47,301 bases of DNA, from NCBI RefSeq assembly GCF_000367365.1, contig NZ_BARF01000087.1:1-47301 (forward strand), read 5' to 3'. Position numbers and translations under genes: made by a program. This stretch comes from Streptomyces prunicolor NBRC 13075 (lineage in GTDB: Bacteria; Actinomycetota; Actinomycetes; Streptomycetales; Streptomycetaceae). The notes beneath the pieces were generated by a model. It searched no databases and was not told the origin of the DNA. It saw only the letters and a list, made by a program, of their open reading frames with translations. Positions 8,607 to 17,284 of this stretch are shown here, piece by piece (positions within the stretch are counted from its first letter, which is position 1; each line of letters opens with the position of its first letter).

Positions 8607-9644
8607 ATGGCCACGATGAAGTCCGTGCAGACCGGCGCCGACAACAAGATCGACGTGGTGGATGTCGAGCGTCCGGCGCCCGGGCCGAAGGACGCCCTCA
8701 TGAAGATCCGCGCCTGCGGGATCTGCGGCACCGACACCTTCTTCCTGCACATCGGCGGCGGCCCCTTCGGACCGGGCGGCGCCATGGCCCCGGTCCCCCT
8801 CGGCCACGAGCCGGCCGGCGAGATCGTCGAGGTCGGCGCCGAGGTCGAGGGCCTGAAGGCCGGTGACCGGGTGGTCGTCAACCCGCAGGGCGCGCCCTCC
8901 GGGATCATCGGCTGCGGCGGCAGGCACGGCGCCATGAGCGACTACCTCCTGCTGGAGGACTGCGAGATCGGCAAGAGCGTCACCGTCTTCCCCGACACCG
9001 TGCCGTTCGACGTCGCCGCCCTCAACGAGCCGATGGCCGTGGCCCGGCACGCCGTCAACCGTTCCGAGGCCAGGCCCGGTGACAAGGTCGTCATCTTCGG
9101 CGCCGGGCCGATCGGTCTGGGCGCGGCGATCTGGCTGAAGCTGCGCGGGGTCGAGCACATCGTCGTCGCGGACGTCGTCGCCTCGCGCCTGGAGACCGCG
9201 CTCGCCGTCGGCGCGGACGCCGTGATCAACTCCGCCGAGGAGGACGTCACCGCCCGGCTGACCGAGCTGCACGGCCAGGCCGCCAACGCGCTGGGCCAGC
9301 CGCGCCCCGGTACGGACATCTACATCGACGCCGCCGGTGTCGCCGCGGTCGTCAACACCACGGTGGACTCCGCGAAGTGGGGCGCCAAGCTGGTCATGGT
9401 CGCCGTACAGAAGAAGGGCGCCGACATCGATCTCGGCGGGATGCTGCGCAGCGAGCTAACGCTGATCGCCTCGCAGGGCTACCCCACCGAGATCTTCGAG
9501 GTCACGCGGGAGATCGTCGAGCACCACGAGCGGTTCGCCAAGCTGATCAGCCACCGCGTGCCCTTCGCCGAGGTCGGGGACGCCTTCGAGCTCGCGCTGA
9601 CACCGGGCGCGGCCCAGAAGATCGTCGTCACCTTCGACGAGTAG
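8607..9644 (+). CDS. Zinc-dependent alcohol dehydrogenase (MDR, threonine/butanediol dehydrogenase-like)
   Basis: A 345-residue NAD(P)-dependent oxidoreductase. Zinc ligands are visible in RACGICGTDT and in LGHEPAGE. The Rossmann loop is VVIFGAGPIGLGAAIWL. The lobe carrying structural-zinc cysteines is shortened to a single IIGCGG segment, so structural zinc may be absent. The exact alcohol is unknown. The start is the ATG at 8607 (MATMKSV), preceded by GGAAAG at 8591-8596; another ATG six codons upstream (8589) overlaps that site. It is preceded by a MarR-controlled promoter and followed by a strong hairpin, so it is probably transcribed alone. Confidence 0.88.
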   Translation: MATMKSVQTGADNKIDVVDVERPAPGPKDALMKIRACGICGTDTFFLHIGGGPFGPGGAMAPVPLGHEPAGEIVEVGAEVEGLKAGDRVVVNPQGAPSGIIGCGGRHGAMSDYLLLEDCEIGKSVTVFPDTVPFDVAALNEPMAVARHAVNRSEARPGDKVVIFGAGPIGLGAAIWLKLRGVEHIVVADVVASRLETALAVGADAVINSAEEDVTARLTELHGQAANALGQPRPGTDIYIDAAGVAAVVNTTVDSAKWGAKLVMVAVQKKGADIDLGGMLRSELTLIASQGYPTEIFEVTREIVEHHERFAKLISHRVPFAEVGDAFELALTPGAAQKIVVTFDE

Positions 9645-9654
9645 TCGCGGGCGC

Positions 9655-9696
9655 GCGGGTTCCCGCCGTCGGCCACGGTCGACGGCGGGAACCCGC
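9655..9696. terminator. Strong terminator hairpin after the alcohol dehydrogenase
   Basis: A perfect 17-bp stem: left arm 9655-9671 (starts GCGGGTTCCCGCC), 8-nt loop, right arm 9680-9696. It lies 10 bp after the dehydrogenase stop codon, with no U-tract, as is usual in Streptomyces. Confidence 0.85.
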
Positions 9697-9748
9697 GGAC
9701 GGCCGGCCGTCTCGGACAGGAACACCTCCACCTCATGATCCCCACGCC

Positions 9749-10981
9749 ATGATCCACAGCCTGCAGCGGCTGCTGCGCTGCCATCCCCGTACCGTCGATC
9801 TGGTCGTCGCCGCCGCGTTCTTCGTCTGCTCCTTCCCGGGCAGCGCGCTGACGCTCCCGGGCCGCGACCTCGAAGTCCCGTGGTGGCCCGGCGTGTTGGT
9901 CGCGGGCGTCGCCTCGCTCGCCGTGCTGTGGCGGCGCACCCTGCCGCGCACCACGGTGGTGGTCACCCTCGGCTGCGCCATGGCCGTGGCCGCGCTCGGC
10001 TACATCCTCACGGTCCTGGTGATCGGACCGCTGATGGTCGCGCTCTACACACTGGCCCTGCGCACCGACCGCACCACCGCGAACCTGTTCACCGTCTCCG
10101 CCATCACCCTGCTGGTGGGCACGGCCCTGGTCGTGGGACCCGGCAGCGAACCGCTGGTCATGAAGCTGCTCGGCCCGGCCTTCTGGCTGCTGCTGCCGAC
10201 CTCGCTCGGCACCACGACCCGGCTCCGCGCGGCCTACCTGGACGCGGTGCAGGCCCGTGCCGAGCACGCGGAACGGACCCGGGAGCAGGAGGCACGACAC
10301 CGCGTCACCGAGGAGCGCATGCGGATCGCCCGCGATCTCCACGACGTCGTCGCCCATCACCTCGTCCTGGCCAACCTCCAGGCCGGCACGGTCGTACGAC
10401 TGATGCGCAGCCGCCCCGAGGAGGCCGAGCGGATCGCCGGTGAACTCGCGGGCACCACCTTGTCCGCCGTACGTGAACTCAAGGCCACCGTCGGCCTGTT
10501 GCGCCAGAGCGACGGCTCCGAGGCTCCGTCGGGGCCCAACCCCGGTCTGGCCCAACTCGCCGAGCTGGCCGCCTCGTTCGAGCCCGCCGGGCTGTCCGTC
10601 ACCGTCAACACCGTAGGTGGGCCACGGCCGTTGTCCGCCGGTGCGGATCTCACGGCGTACCGGATCGTGCAGGAGGCGCTCACCAACGTGACCAAGCACG
10701 CGGGCACCGGTGCGGCGGAGGTGCGGCTCAGCTACGCACACGACCGGCTGAGCATCACCGTCACCGACCACGGCGGTACGGCGATGCCCTCCTCCGCGTC
10801 CGGCAGCGGGTACGGCGTGATCGGCATGCGCGAGCGTGCACTCTCCGCCGGTGGTCGACTTCGCGCAGGTCACCGCCCCGAGGGCGGCTTCGAGGTCGTC
10901 ACCGAACTGCCACTGCTGCCCCACCCCCAGGGCCGCTCTCAGGGCCACCCCCAGACCCACGACCAGAATGCGCTTGCTTAA
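9749..10981 (+). CDS. Sensor histidine kinase, HisKA_3 type, orphan
   Basis: A 410-residue membrane kinase of the NarX/DesK-like class. Residues ~15-155 hold four to six hydrophobic segments. RIARDLHDVVAHHL contains the phosphorylatable His198. The ATPase domain shows ADLTAYRIVQEALTNVTKHAG (N box) and a G box at GSGYGVIGMRERA. No LuxR-type response regulator, the normal partner, is adjacent on either side. The ATG at 9749 is the only reasonable start in frame; its ribosome-binding site is poor. The last codons and stop overlap the promoter and operator D of the downstream MFS gene. Kinase identity is clear; signal and partner are unknown. Confidence 0.88.
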   Translation: MIHSLQRLLRCHPRTVDLVVAAAFFVCSFPGSALTLPGRDLEVPWWPGVLVAGVASLAVLWRRTLPRTTVVVTLGCAMAVAALGYILTVLVIGPLMVALYTLALRTDRTTANLFTVSAITLLVGTALVVGPGSEPLVMKLLGPAFWLLLPTSLGTTTRLRAAYLDAVQARAEHAERTREQEARHRVTEERMRIARDLHDVVAHHLVLANLQAGTVVRLMRSRPEEAERIAGELAGTTLSAVRELKATVGLLRQSDGSEAPSGPNPGLAQLAELAASFEPAGLSVTVNTVGGPRPLSAGADLTAYRIVQEALTNVTKHAGTGAAEVRLSYAHDRLSITVTDHGGTAMPSSASGSGYGVIGMRERALSAGGRLRAGHRPEGGFEVVTELPLLPHPQGRSQGHPQTHDQNALA

Positions 10982-11019
10982 CTCAATCAATCTCATTATG
11001 GTTGAGTAAGTCAAGCAAG
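10973..11019 (+). promoter_or_regulatory. MFS promoter with MarR operators D and E
   Basis: Operator D CTTGCTTAACTCAATCAAT (10973-10991) and operator E GTTGAGTAAGTCAAGCAAG (11001-11019) flank a promoter with -35 TTGCTT (10974-10979), a 17-bp spacer and -10 TATGGT (10997-11002). The geometry matches that at 8404-8449: centre-to-centre 28 bp against 27 bp. The promoter begins within the stop codon of the histidine kinase gene. Confidence 0.72.
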
Positions 11020-11066
11020 TCCGTACGTCCAGCTCATCGCAGCTCGTTCCCGATGGAGGCACTGCC

Positions 11067-12557
11067 ATGTCCGACGCCCTTGCCCGACCCGCCGAAGCGG
11101 GTTCCTCCGCTCCGCCGAGGTCGAACGCCGTCGTCGCGGTGCTGGCCCTCGCCGGAATCGTCGTCTCGCTCATGCAGACCCTGGTGATCCCGATCATCCC
11201 GGAGCTGCCGAAGTACCTGAACGCCTCCGCGTCGAACACGGCGTGGGCGGTCACCGCCACCCTGCTGGCCGCGGCCGTGGCCACCCCGGTCGTGGGACGC
11301 CTCGGTGACATGTTCGGCAAGCGCCGCGCGCTGCTGACCAGCATCATCCTGCTGGTGACGGGCTCGATCGTCTGCGCGCTGGCCGACTCGCTGGTCCCGA
11401 TGGTCATCGGCCGCGCGCTGCAGGGTCTGGCCGCCGCGGTCGTCCCGCTCGGCATCAGCGTCATGCGGGACGTGCTGCCCAGCGACCGGCTGGCCGGCTC
11501 CACCGCGCTGATGAGCGCCTCGCTCGGTGTCGGCGGCGCCCTGGGCCTGCCCTCGGCCGCCTTCATCGCCGACCACTACGACTGGCACCTCCTCTTCTGG
11601 GTCTCCGCCGTCCTCGGCGCCCTCTCCTTCCTGCTGGTCCTGCTGATCGTGCCCGAGTCCAAGGTCCGCACCGGCGGCCGCTTCGACCTGGTCGGCGCCC
11701 TCGGACTCTCCGCCGGACTGGTCTCCCTGCTCCTCGCGATCTCCAAGGGCTCCGACTGGGGCTGGACCAGCGCGACCACGCTGATCCTCGGCATCGCCGC
11801 CGTGTCGATCCTGCTCTCCTGGGGCTGGTACCAGCTGCGCAGCCCGCAGCCGCTGGTCGACCTCCGTACGACCGCCAAGCCGCAGGTGCTGTTCACCAAC
11901 CTGGCCTCGATCGCCCTCGGCTTCTCGATGTTCGCGATGTCCCTGGTCCTCCCCCAGCTCCTCCAACTGCCCACGCAGACCGGCTACGGCCTGGGCAAGT
12001 CGATGCTGATGGTCGGCCTGGTGCTCGCCCCGCAGGGCCTGGTCATGATGGCCATGTCCGCCGTGTCCGCCCGCGTCACCAAGGCCAAGGGCCCGAAGGT
12101 CACCCTGATGATCGGCGCGCTGATCGTGGCCTCCGGCTACGCCCTCAACATCCTGCTGATGTCCGAGGTCTGGCACCTCATCCTGGTGTCCTGCATCATC
12201 GGTGCCGGTGTCGGCTTCACCTACGGCGCCCTGCCCGCCCTGATCATGGGCGCGGTCGACCCGTCCCAGACCGGCGCGGCGAACAGCCTCAACACCCTGA
12301 TGCGGTCCCTGGGCACCTCCTTCGCGAGTGCCATCGCCGGTGTGATCCTGGCCCAGATGACCACGGACTTCGGCGGCAGCGCCCTCCCCTCGGAGAACGG
12401 CTTCAAGGTGGTCATGGCGATCGGTGCCGGAGCCGCGCTGCTGGCCTTCTTCCTCGCGAGCCTGATCCCCAAGGCCCGTAAGGCAGTTGAGGCACCGGCC
12501 GACCAGGAGCCGACCCCGGCTCCCGAGGCCGCCGAGGCCGCCGAGGCCAAGGCGTAA
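11067..12557 (+). CDS. MFS transporter (DHA2-like exporter)
   Basis: A 496-residue membrane protein with about 14 hydrophobic segments. VVGRLGDMFGKRRALL is the motif A loop between TM2 and TM3, and the TM1 region is SLMQTLVIPIIPELPKYL. The final 25 residues are Ala/Pro/Glu-rich and cytoplasmic. It is likely a proton-driven exporter of small molecules. ATG at 11067 with GGAGG at 11055-11059 gives a standard start. Two MarR operators lie in its promoter, so it should be co-regulated with the alcohol dehydrogenase 2.5 kb upstream. A strong hairpin follows. Confidence 0.9.
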   Translation: MSDALARPAEAGSSAPPRSNAVVAVLALAGIVVSLMQTLVIPIIPELPKYLNASASNTAWAVTATLLAAAVATPVVGRLGDMFGKRRALLTSIILLVTGSIVCALADSLVPMVIGRALQGLAAAVVPLGISVMRDVLPSDRLAGSTALMSASLGVGGALGLPSAAFIADHYDWHLLFWVSAVLGALSFLLVLLIVPESKVRTGGRFDLVGALGLSAGLVSLLLAISKGSDWGWTSATTLILGIAAVSILLSWGWYQLRSPQPLVDLRTTAKPQVLFTNLASIALGFSMFAMSLVLPQLLQLPTQTGYGLGKSMLMVGLVLAPQGLVMMAMSAVSARVTKAKGPKVTLMIGALIVASGYALNILLMSEVWHLILVSCIIGAGVGFTYGALPALIMGAVDPSQTGAANSLNTLMRSLGTSFASAIAGVILAQMTTDFGGSALPSENGFKVVMAIGAGAALLAFFLASLIPKARKAVEAPADQEPTPAPEAAEAAEAKA

Positions 12558-12582
12558 GGCATTCTGGCCATCGAGCACACGG

Positions 12583-12617
12583 CGGTCGCCGTCCCGCGAG
12601 GTGCGGGACGGCGACCG
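12583..12617. terminator. Terminator hairpin after the MFS gene
   Basis: A perfect 15-bp stem: CGGTCGCCGTCCCGC (12583-12597), loop GAGGT, and its complement at 12603-12617, 26 bp after the stop codon. Confidence 0.85.
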
Positions 12618-12673
12618 TCCTCGGCTTGTCCGCGCACCCAGCAGTTCCCCCGGCACACAGCGAGGAGTCCACG

Positions 12674-14227
12674 ATGACGACACCCAACTCCCGTGACACG
12701 ACAGCCGGTTCGGCCGCCGCGCCCGTGGTGCGATGCGGCGCCGGTGCGGTGCGCGGGCGGCTGGAGGGCGGGCTGGCGGCCTTCCGCGGTATCCCGTTCG
12801 CCGAACCGCCGGTCGGGGAGGCCCGGTTCCAGGCACCACGGCCCGTGCGCGGCTGGGACGGCGTGCGGGACTCCTTCGAGTTCGGGCCGCCGCCCCCGCA
12901 GGAGTCCGGATTCCAGGGCCGCAGGGGCGTGCTGGAGGGACCGACGGGCGACGACTGGCTGACCGTCAACGTGTGGACGCCCGCACCCGGTCCAACGGCC
13001 CGCCGACCGGTCATGGTGTGGATCTACGGCGGCGCCTACAAGTTGGGACACGCGGGCAGCCCCGGTTACGACGCCCAACACATCGCCCGCGACGGCGACT
13101 TGGTGGTCGTGACCTTCAACTACCGTGTCGGCATCGAGGGGTTCGCCCGGATCGACGGCGCCCCGGCCAACCGCGGGCTGCTCGACCAGGTCGCCGCGCT
13201 GGAGTGGGTGCGGGAGAACATCACCGCGTTCGGCGGCGACCCCGAACAGGTCACCGTCTTCGGCGAGTCGGCCGGTGCCGGGTCGGTGGCCTCGCTGCTG
13301 GTCATGCCGAGCGCCGCCGGACTGTTCCGCCGGGCCATCGCGCAGAGCGTGCCGGGCCCCTTCTTCTCCGACCCGCTGGCCAAGGACATCGCGACCGCGA
13401 TCGCCGCCGAGGCGGGACTGCGCCCCACCGCCGCCGACCTCGCGACCGTCGACCCGCGTCAACTGCCCGCCCTGGGCGAGACGTTGACCGCCAAGATGCA
13501 TCAGCACGAGGACCGGTGGGGCACCGTCGCCCACACGCTGAGCCCCTTCGCGCCCGTCGTCGACGGCGAGGTACTGCCCACCACACCCTGGGAGGGTCTC
13601 GCGGCGGGCGCGGCCCGGGACGTGGAGCTGATCCTCGGTCACAACCGGGACGAGTTCCGCCTGTTCACCGTGCTCGACGGGCAGTTCGGGAAAATCACCG
13701 AGGAGGACGCGGCGACCGCACTGCGCCGGTTCGGGCCCGGCCCCGATGCCGCAAAGGCCTACCGCACCGCCTTCCCGGACGCCTCACCGGGCGAGCTGTA
13801 CGAGCTCGTCAACTCCGACCGGGTGTTCCGCATGCCCTGCGTCCACCTCGCGGATGCGCAGGTCGCCGCGGGCGGACGCGTGCACGTCTACGAACTCACC
13901 TGGCCCGCACCGGGGTTGGGCGGAGTACTGGGCGCCTGCCACGGCCTCGACATCCCGCTGCTCTTCGGCACGTTCACCGCCGACCTGGGCAATCTGCTGT
14001 TCGCCGACGTCGAGCCCTCCCCCGAGGCCCTGGCACTCTCGTCCCGCTTCCGTGCGTCCTGGACGGCGTTCGCGAGGACGGGCGACCCGGGCTGGCCCGC
14101 GTACGACACCGAGCGCCGGTCGGTGCAGGTGCTCGACGCGGAGCCGACGGTCACGGCGTACCCGGAGGAGGCCTCGCGGCGGCTGTGGGAGGGGCACGCC
14201 TTCACTGCGCTGACGTTGGCCGAGTAG
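12674..14227 (+). CDS. Type B carboxylesterase (PnbA-like)
   Basis: A 517-residue serine esterase. The early block GIPFAEPPVGEARFQAPRP, the block DDWLTVNVWTP, the oxyanion loop YGGAYKLG (usually GGxF/W) and the nucleophile motif FGESAGAGS are all in order. The catalytic His is probably in ACHGLDIPLLFG. No signal peptide, so it is cytoplasmic. Homologues hydrolyse p-nitrobenzyl and other carboxylic esters; the true substrate is unknown. ATG at 12674 with GAGGAG 6 bp upstream. Its position after the MarR module suggests a role with it, but the terminator in between means it has its own promoter, and no MarR-like site was found there. Confidence 0.9.
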   Translation: MTTPNSRDTTAGSAAAPVVRCGAGAVRGRLEGGLAAFRGIPFAEPPVGEARFQAPRPVRGWDGVRDSFEFGPPPPQESGFQGRRGVLEGPTGDDWLTVNVWTPAPGPTARRPVMVWIYGGAYKLGHAGSPGYDAQHIARDGDLVVVTFNYRVGIEGFARIDGAPANRGLLDQVAALEWVRENITAFGGDPEQVTVFGESAGAGSVASLLVMPSAAGLFRRAIAQSVPGPFFSDPLAKDIATAIAAEAGLRPTAADLATVDPRQLPALGETLTAKMHQHEDRWGTVAHTLSPFAPVVDGEVLPTTPWEGLAAGAARDVELILGHNRDEFRLFTVLDGQFGKITEEDAATALRRFGPGPDAAKAYRTAFPDASPGELYELVNSDRVFRMPCVHLADAQVAAGGRVHVYELTWPAPGLGGVLGACHGLDIPLLFGTFTADLGNLLFADVEPSPEALALSSRFRASWTAFARTGDPGWPAYDTERRSVQVLDAEPTVTAYPEEASRRLWEGHAFTALTLAE

Positions 14228-14233
14228 GCGGAC

Positions 14234-14257
14234 GGGAGCCGGGAACGGTCGGCTCCC
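14234..14257. terminator. Terminator hairpin after the carboxylesterase
   Basis: A perfect 8-bp stem GGGAGCCG / CGGCTCCC around an 8-nt loop, just after the stop codon and before the convergent potassium-channel gene. Confidence 0.55.
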
Positions 14258-14312
14258 TCACCGCACACACTCCCTCTCACGCCTCGTCCGCCACCCCTAC
14301 CGTCGTCCACCC

Positions 14313-14789
14313 CTACCGTCGTCCTGGCTCCTCGCCCTTCCCCGCCACCATCCGCTCCAGCCGGTCGAACCGCTCGTGCAGCGCCCGCACCGCCTCCTCG
14401 CCCAACTCCTCGGCCCCGTGCGCGAGATGATGCCGGCAGCGCTGTTCCCGGCCGACGAACCAGGTCGCCAGGGCCGCGGTGACCAGGCCGTAGGTGGTGA
14501 TGCCGACGACCATCACCACCGAGCCGACGACGCGGCCCCACAGTGTCACCGGGTAGAAGTCGCCGTACCCGACGGTGGTCGCCGTCTCGATCGACCACCA
14601 CAGGGCCTTCGGGTACGTCGTCAGATTGGCGCCGCGCGCTCCGTGCTCGGCGACGACCACCGCCCAGGAGCCGACCAGCATCACCACGCCGAGGACCGCC
14701 GTCGCCCCGCCCGCCGCCTTCAGGTGGAGCGAGCGGCCCTCCTTGCCGAGGAGCAACTCGACCGCCCTGGTGAGGAATCCGGGCAGCAT
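14313..14789 (-). CDS. Two-TM potassium channel protein
   Basis: A 158-residue membrane protein. Two hydrophobic segments (residues ~27-47 and ~85-110) flank a pore loop with the K+ selectivity filter TATTVGYGDFYPVT. The C-terminus is a charged helix (ALHERFDRLERMV), possibly for tetramerisation. It would form a tetrameric K+ channel. The ATG at 14789 is chosen over a GTG two codons upstream, because AAGGAG (complement of 14795-14800) lies at the right distance from the ATG and overlaps the GTG. It converges on the carboxylesterase and is divergent from the zinc protein. Confidence 0.88.
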   Translation of the reverse strand: MLPGFLTRAVELLLGKEGRSLHLKAAGGATAVLGVVMLVGSWAVVVAEHGARGANLTTYPKALWWSIETATTVGYGDFYPVTLWGRVVGSVVMVVGITTYGLVTAALATWFVGREQRCRHHLAHGAEELGEEAVRALHERFDRLERMVAGKGEEPGRR

Positions 14790-14957
14790 GGTCACTCCTT
14801 CACGTCACGGTGGCGGGGCCTGGGGCCAGTGTCGGGGCGGGCGGGGGTGCGGGCATGCCGGGCGGGGCGTTCGAGTTGCCGTACGACCTGGGGCGTTGTG
14901 CGCTGGGGGAAATGTCGGCCACCCGGCCTGCCGCCCTACTCGACGGAGGACCCTGCC

Positions 14958-15305
14958 ATGACCGCGGAACCCCGAGCCGTGCCGGAGACCTTCGCGTTCA
15001 CCTGTGGTGACTGCGGCCACTGCTGGGAGGCCACCTTCCAGCTGATGTTCTTCACCGATCCGACCGACACCACCGGCCTGACCACGCAGGAGTACGTCGA
15101 CGAGGACGGCAAGGCCCTCAGGTCACCGCTCGCGGACGCGATCTGCCCCAAGTGCGGCGGGCGCACGGTGCATGTGCTGGAGGCCGGGCTCGCGGCGCGG
15201 GCACGCCGCGCGGAACATGAACCCCGCCCGCCGCACGAGCACCACGAGCACCGTCTGCATCTGCCGCACCGGCATTCCGGGCCGCCGGAGGACGACACGC
15301 GCTGA
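14958..15305 (+). CDS. Small Cys/His-rich zinc-ribbon-like protein
   Basis: A 115-residue protein. CGDCGHCW near the N-terminus and CPKCGG at about residue 60 form two CxxC knuckles, likely binding zinc. The tail has many His residues (HEHHEHRLHLPHRH), which could bind metal as well. No function is recognised. ATG at 14958 with GGAGGA at 14945-14950. It stands between the K+ channel and a lipoprotein gene, both separately transcribed. Confidence 0.75.
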   Translation: MTAEPRAVPETFAFTCGDCGHCWEATFQLMFFTDPTDTTGLTTQEYVDEDGKALRSPLADAICPKCGGRTVHVLEAGLAARARRAEHEPRPPHEHHEHRLHLPHRHSGPPEDDTR

Positions 15306-15436
15306 CGTACCGGTCGCCCGAGCGGACGCGCGCCCCTGACCGTCCGTGACTCACCCGTACGGCCCCCTGCGCTGGAGGGTCGGACGGCCCGGTGGTGCGC
15401 TGAGGACACACCTGCCACTCCCCCGGAGGCCCCGCC

Positions 15437-16315
15437 ATGCACCGTCGCCCGCCCTCCCGACCGTCCCGTCCCGCCCGTTTCCTCGCCTCGGCCCTGGCGG
15501 TGGGCGCCCTGCTGACGTGCGCGGCCTGCTCCGGCGAGGGCCACGGAGGAGGTGGCGGCCGCGATGTGGACCGTTCCAACGCCTCGGACGTCGCCGCCTC
15601 CCCGCTCGCCGCCGAGTCCAAGATCGCCTCGCCCCGTACGGAGAGATCCGCCTCGGCGGCCCCCGTCCTCACCCCGGCCGGAGCAAAGACCGCGCTGATC
15701 ACCGAGGCCGATCTGGAGGACAACTGGACGCAGGTCAAGGACGCCGCCGGCTGGGGCGACAAGCTGGTCGTCGACAAGGTCGACGTCGCCGATTTCCTCA
15801 CCGCGAAGACGAACGCCGCCGACTGCCAGAAACTGCTCGACGCGCTCTACGACGACACCCTCCTCGGCAAGCCGTCCGGCGCGTCCGCGCTGACCGGGTT
15901 CGAGCAGAGCGACTCCCGGCTGCTCTACCAGGTCGCCGCCTACGACCGGGCCAAGCTCGGCGCCTTCCTGAACTGGCTGAAAACGCTGCCGGTGAAGTGC
16001 GACCAGTTCACCGCGACCGACTCCAAGGGCGGCCATCGGACGGTCCAGGTCATCGAGGACTCAGTGCCCTCGGCGGGCGACGCCCGGCAGGGTCTCCAGG
16101 TCACCGTCACCGGCACGAGCGGCAGCGAACCCACCACGCTCACCGCGCAGTTGGCGGTCGTCCGGGTCGGCACCGACGCGATCACGGTCACGTCCGGCGG
16201 TCTCGACGGCACGGAGTCCGACACGACGAAGGCCGCCGTCCAGAACGGCACCACGCGGCTGAAGGACGTCCAGGCCGGACGCACGCCGCCCGCCCAACCC
16301 GGCAACCTGGACTGA
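15437..16315 (+). CDS. Putative secreted lipoprotein
   Basis: A 292-residue protein. A signal peptide with twin Arg/Pro-rich start, hydrophobic core (FLASALAVGALL) and lipobox LTCAAC predicts lipid attachment at the final Cys of that motif, so it is anchored outside the membrane. A Gly/Ser-rich linker follows. The globular part starts at about ALITEADLEDNWTQV and resembles substrate- or ligand-binding domains found in many actinobacterial lipoproteins, but no function is assignable. ATG at 15437 with GGAGG upstream. Confidence 0.75.
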   Translation: MHRRPPSRPSRPARFLASALAVGALLTCAACSGEGHGGGGGRDVDRSNASDVAASPLAAESKIASPRTERSASAAPVLTPAGAKTALITEADLEDNWTQVKDAAGWGDKLVVDKVDVADFLTAKTNAADCQKLLDALYDDTLLGKPSGASALTGFEQSDSRLLYQVAAYDRAKLGAFLNWLKTLPVKCDQFTATDSKGGHRTVQVIEDSVPSAGDARQGLQVTVTGTSGSEPTTLTAQLAVVRVGTDAITVTSGGLDGTESDTTKAAVQNGTTRLKDVQAGRTPPAQPGNLD

Positions 16316-16429
16316 CAGTTCACCGCCCCCGAAGAACGTGCGACCCGATCGTCGCGACCCCTTGGGCCGAGTGATCACCTGGCGGCACAATGGAGTTGAC
16401 AGGTCAGACGGGCGACAAGGAGCAAAGAC

Positions 16430-17242
16430 GTGAGTGACAGCGACACCCCGGCAGAGGGACCGACCCGGCTCAACACCGGTGTGGCGCACAACGCGCGCGT
16501 ATGGAACTACTGGATCGGCGGCAAGGACAACTACGAGATCGACCAGCGGGTCGGCGAACACGTCGCCGGAATGTTCCCGGTGATCCGTGAAGTGGCGCGC
16601 GCGGACCGGGACTTCCTCGGCCGGGCGGTCCGCTTCCTCGCCACCGAGCGTGGGGTACGGCAGTTCCTCGACATCGGTACCGGACTGCCCACGGTCGACA
16701 ACACGCACGAGATCGCGCAGCGCGTCGCACCGGACGCGCGCATCGTGTACGTCGACAACGACCCCCTGGTCCTGATCCACGCCCGCACCCTGCTGACGAG
16801 CACCCCCGAGGGCGTCACCGACTACATCGACGCGGACGTGCACGATCCGGCGGCGATCGTCCAACGGGCCGCCGACACACTGGACTTCGACCGGCCCGTC
16901 GCGGTGATGATGCTGGGCATCCTGAACTTCATCCTCGACACCGAGGAGGCCCGCCAGGCCGTGCGCCGGGTCATGGCCTCGGTCCCCTCGGGCAGTTTCC
17001 TGGTCCTCACGCACCCCACCTTCGACGCCGACCTCGGCGGCGAGGGCAACGTCCCGGCCATGGAGTTCTGGAACGAGAACGCCACTCCCCCGATCACCGC
17101 CCGCAGCCGCGAGGACGTCGCCGCCTTCTTCGAAGGCCTCGACCTCCTCGACCCGGGCCTCGTCCCGTGCTCGCGATGGCGCCCGGACTCCGATTCCCCG
17201 GCCGTGGTACCGCAGTTCGGCGCGGTGGCCGTGAAACCCTGA
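16430..17242 (+). CDS. SAM-dependent methyltransferase, PF04672/DUF574 family (copy 2)
   Basis: A 270-residue protein, the same length as the copy at 6834-7646 and sharing its motifs: NARVWNYWIGGKDNYEID, LDIGTGLPTVDNTHEIAQ and IVYVDNDPLVLIHA. The target is unknown. The GTG at 16430 is preceded by AAGGAG (good ribosome-binding site). It lies 42 bp before the glutamine-synthetase-like gene on the same strand and may be cotranscribed with it. Confidence 0.88.
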   Translation: MSDSDTPAEGPTRLNTGVAHNARVWNYWIGGKDNYEIDQRVGEHVAGMFPVIREVARADRDFLGRAVRFLATERGVRQFLDIGTGLPTVDNTHEIAQRVAPDARIVYVDNDPLVLIHARTLLTSTPEGVTDYIDADVHDPAAIVQRAADTLDFDRPVAVMMLGILNFILDTEEARQAVRRVMASVPSGSFLVLTHPTFDADLGGEGNVPAMEFWNENATPPITARSREDVAAFFEGLDLLDPGLVPCSRWRPDSDSPAVVPQFGAVAVKP

Positions 17243-17284
17243 CACGGAGACGCCGACCGCCCAGGACGCGACCGTGGAGGACGT

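Noticed and set aside
10982..12673. A response regulator for the orphan kinase
   Set aside because: The next genes are an MFS transporter and a carboxylesterase; no receiver or LuxR domain was seen in any frame here.
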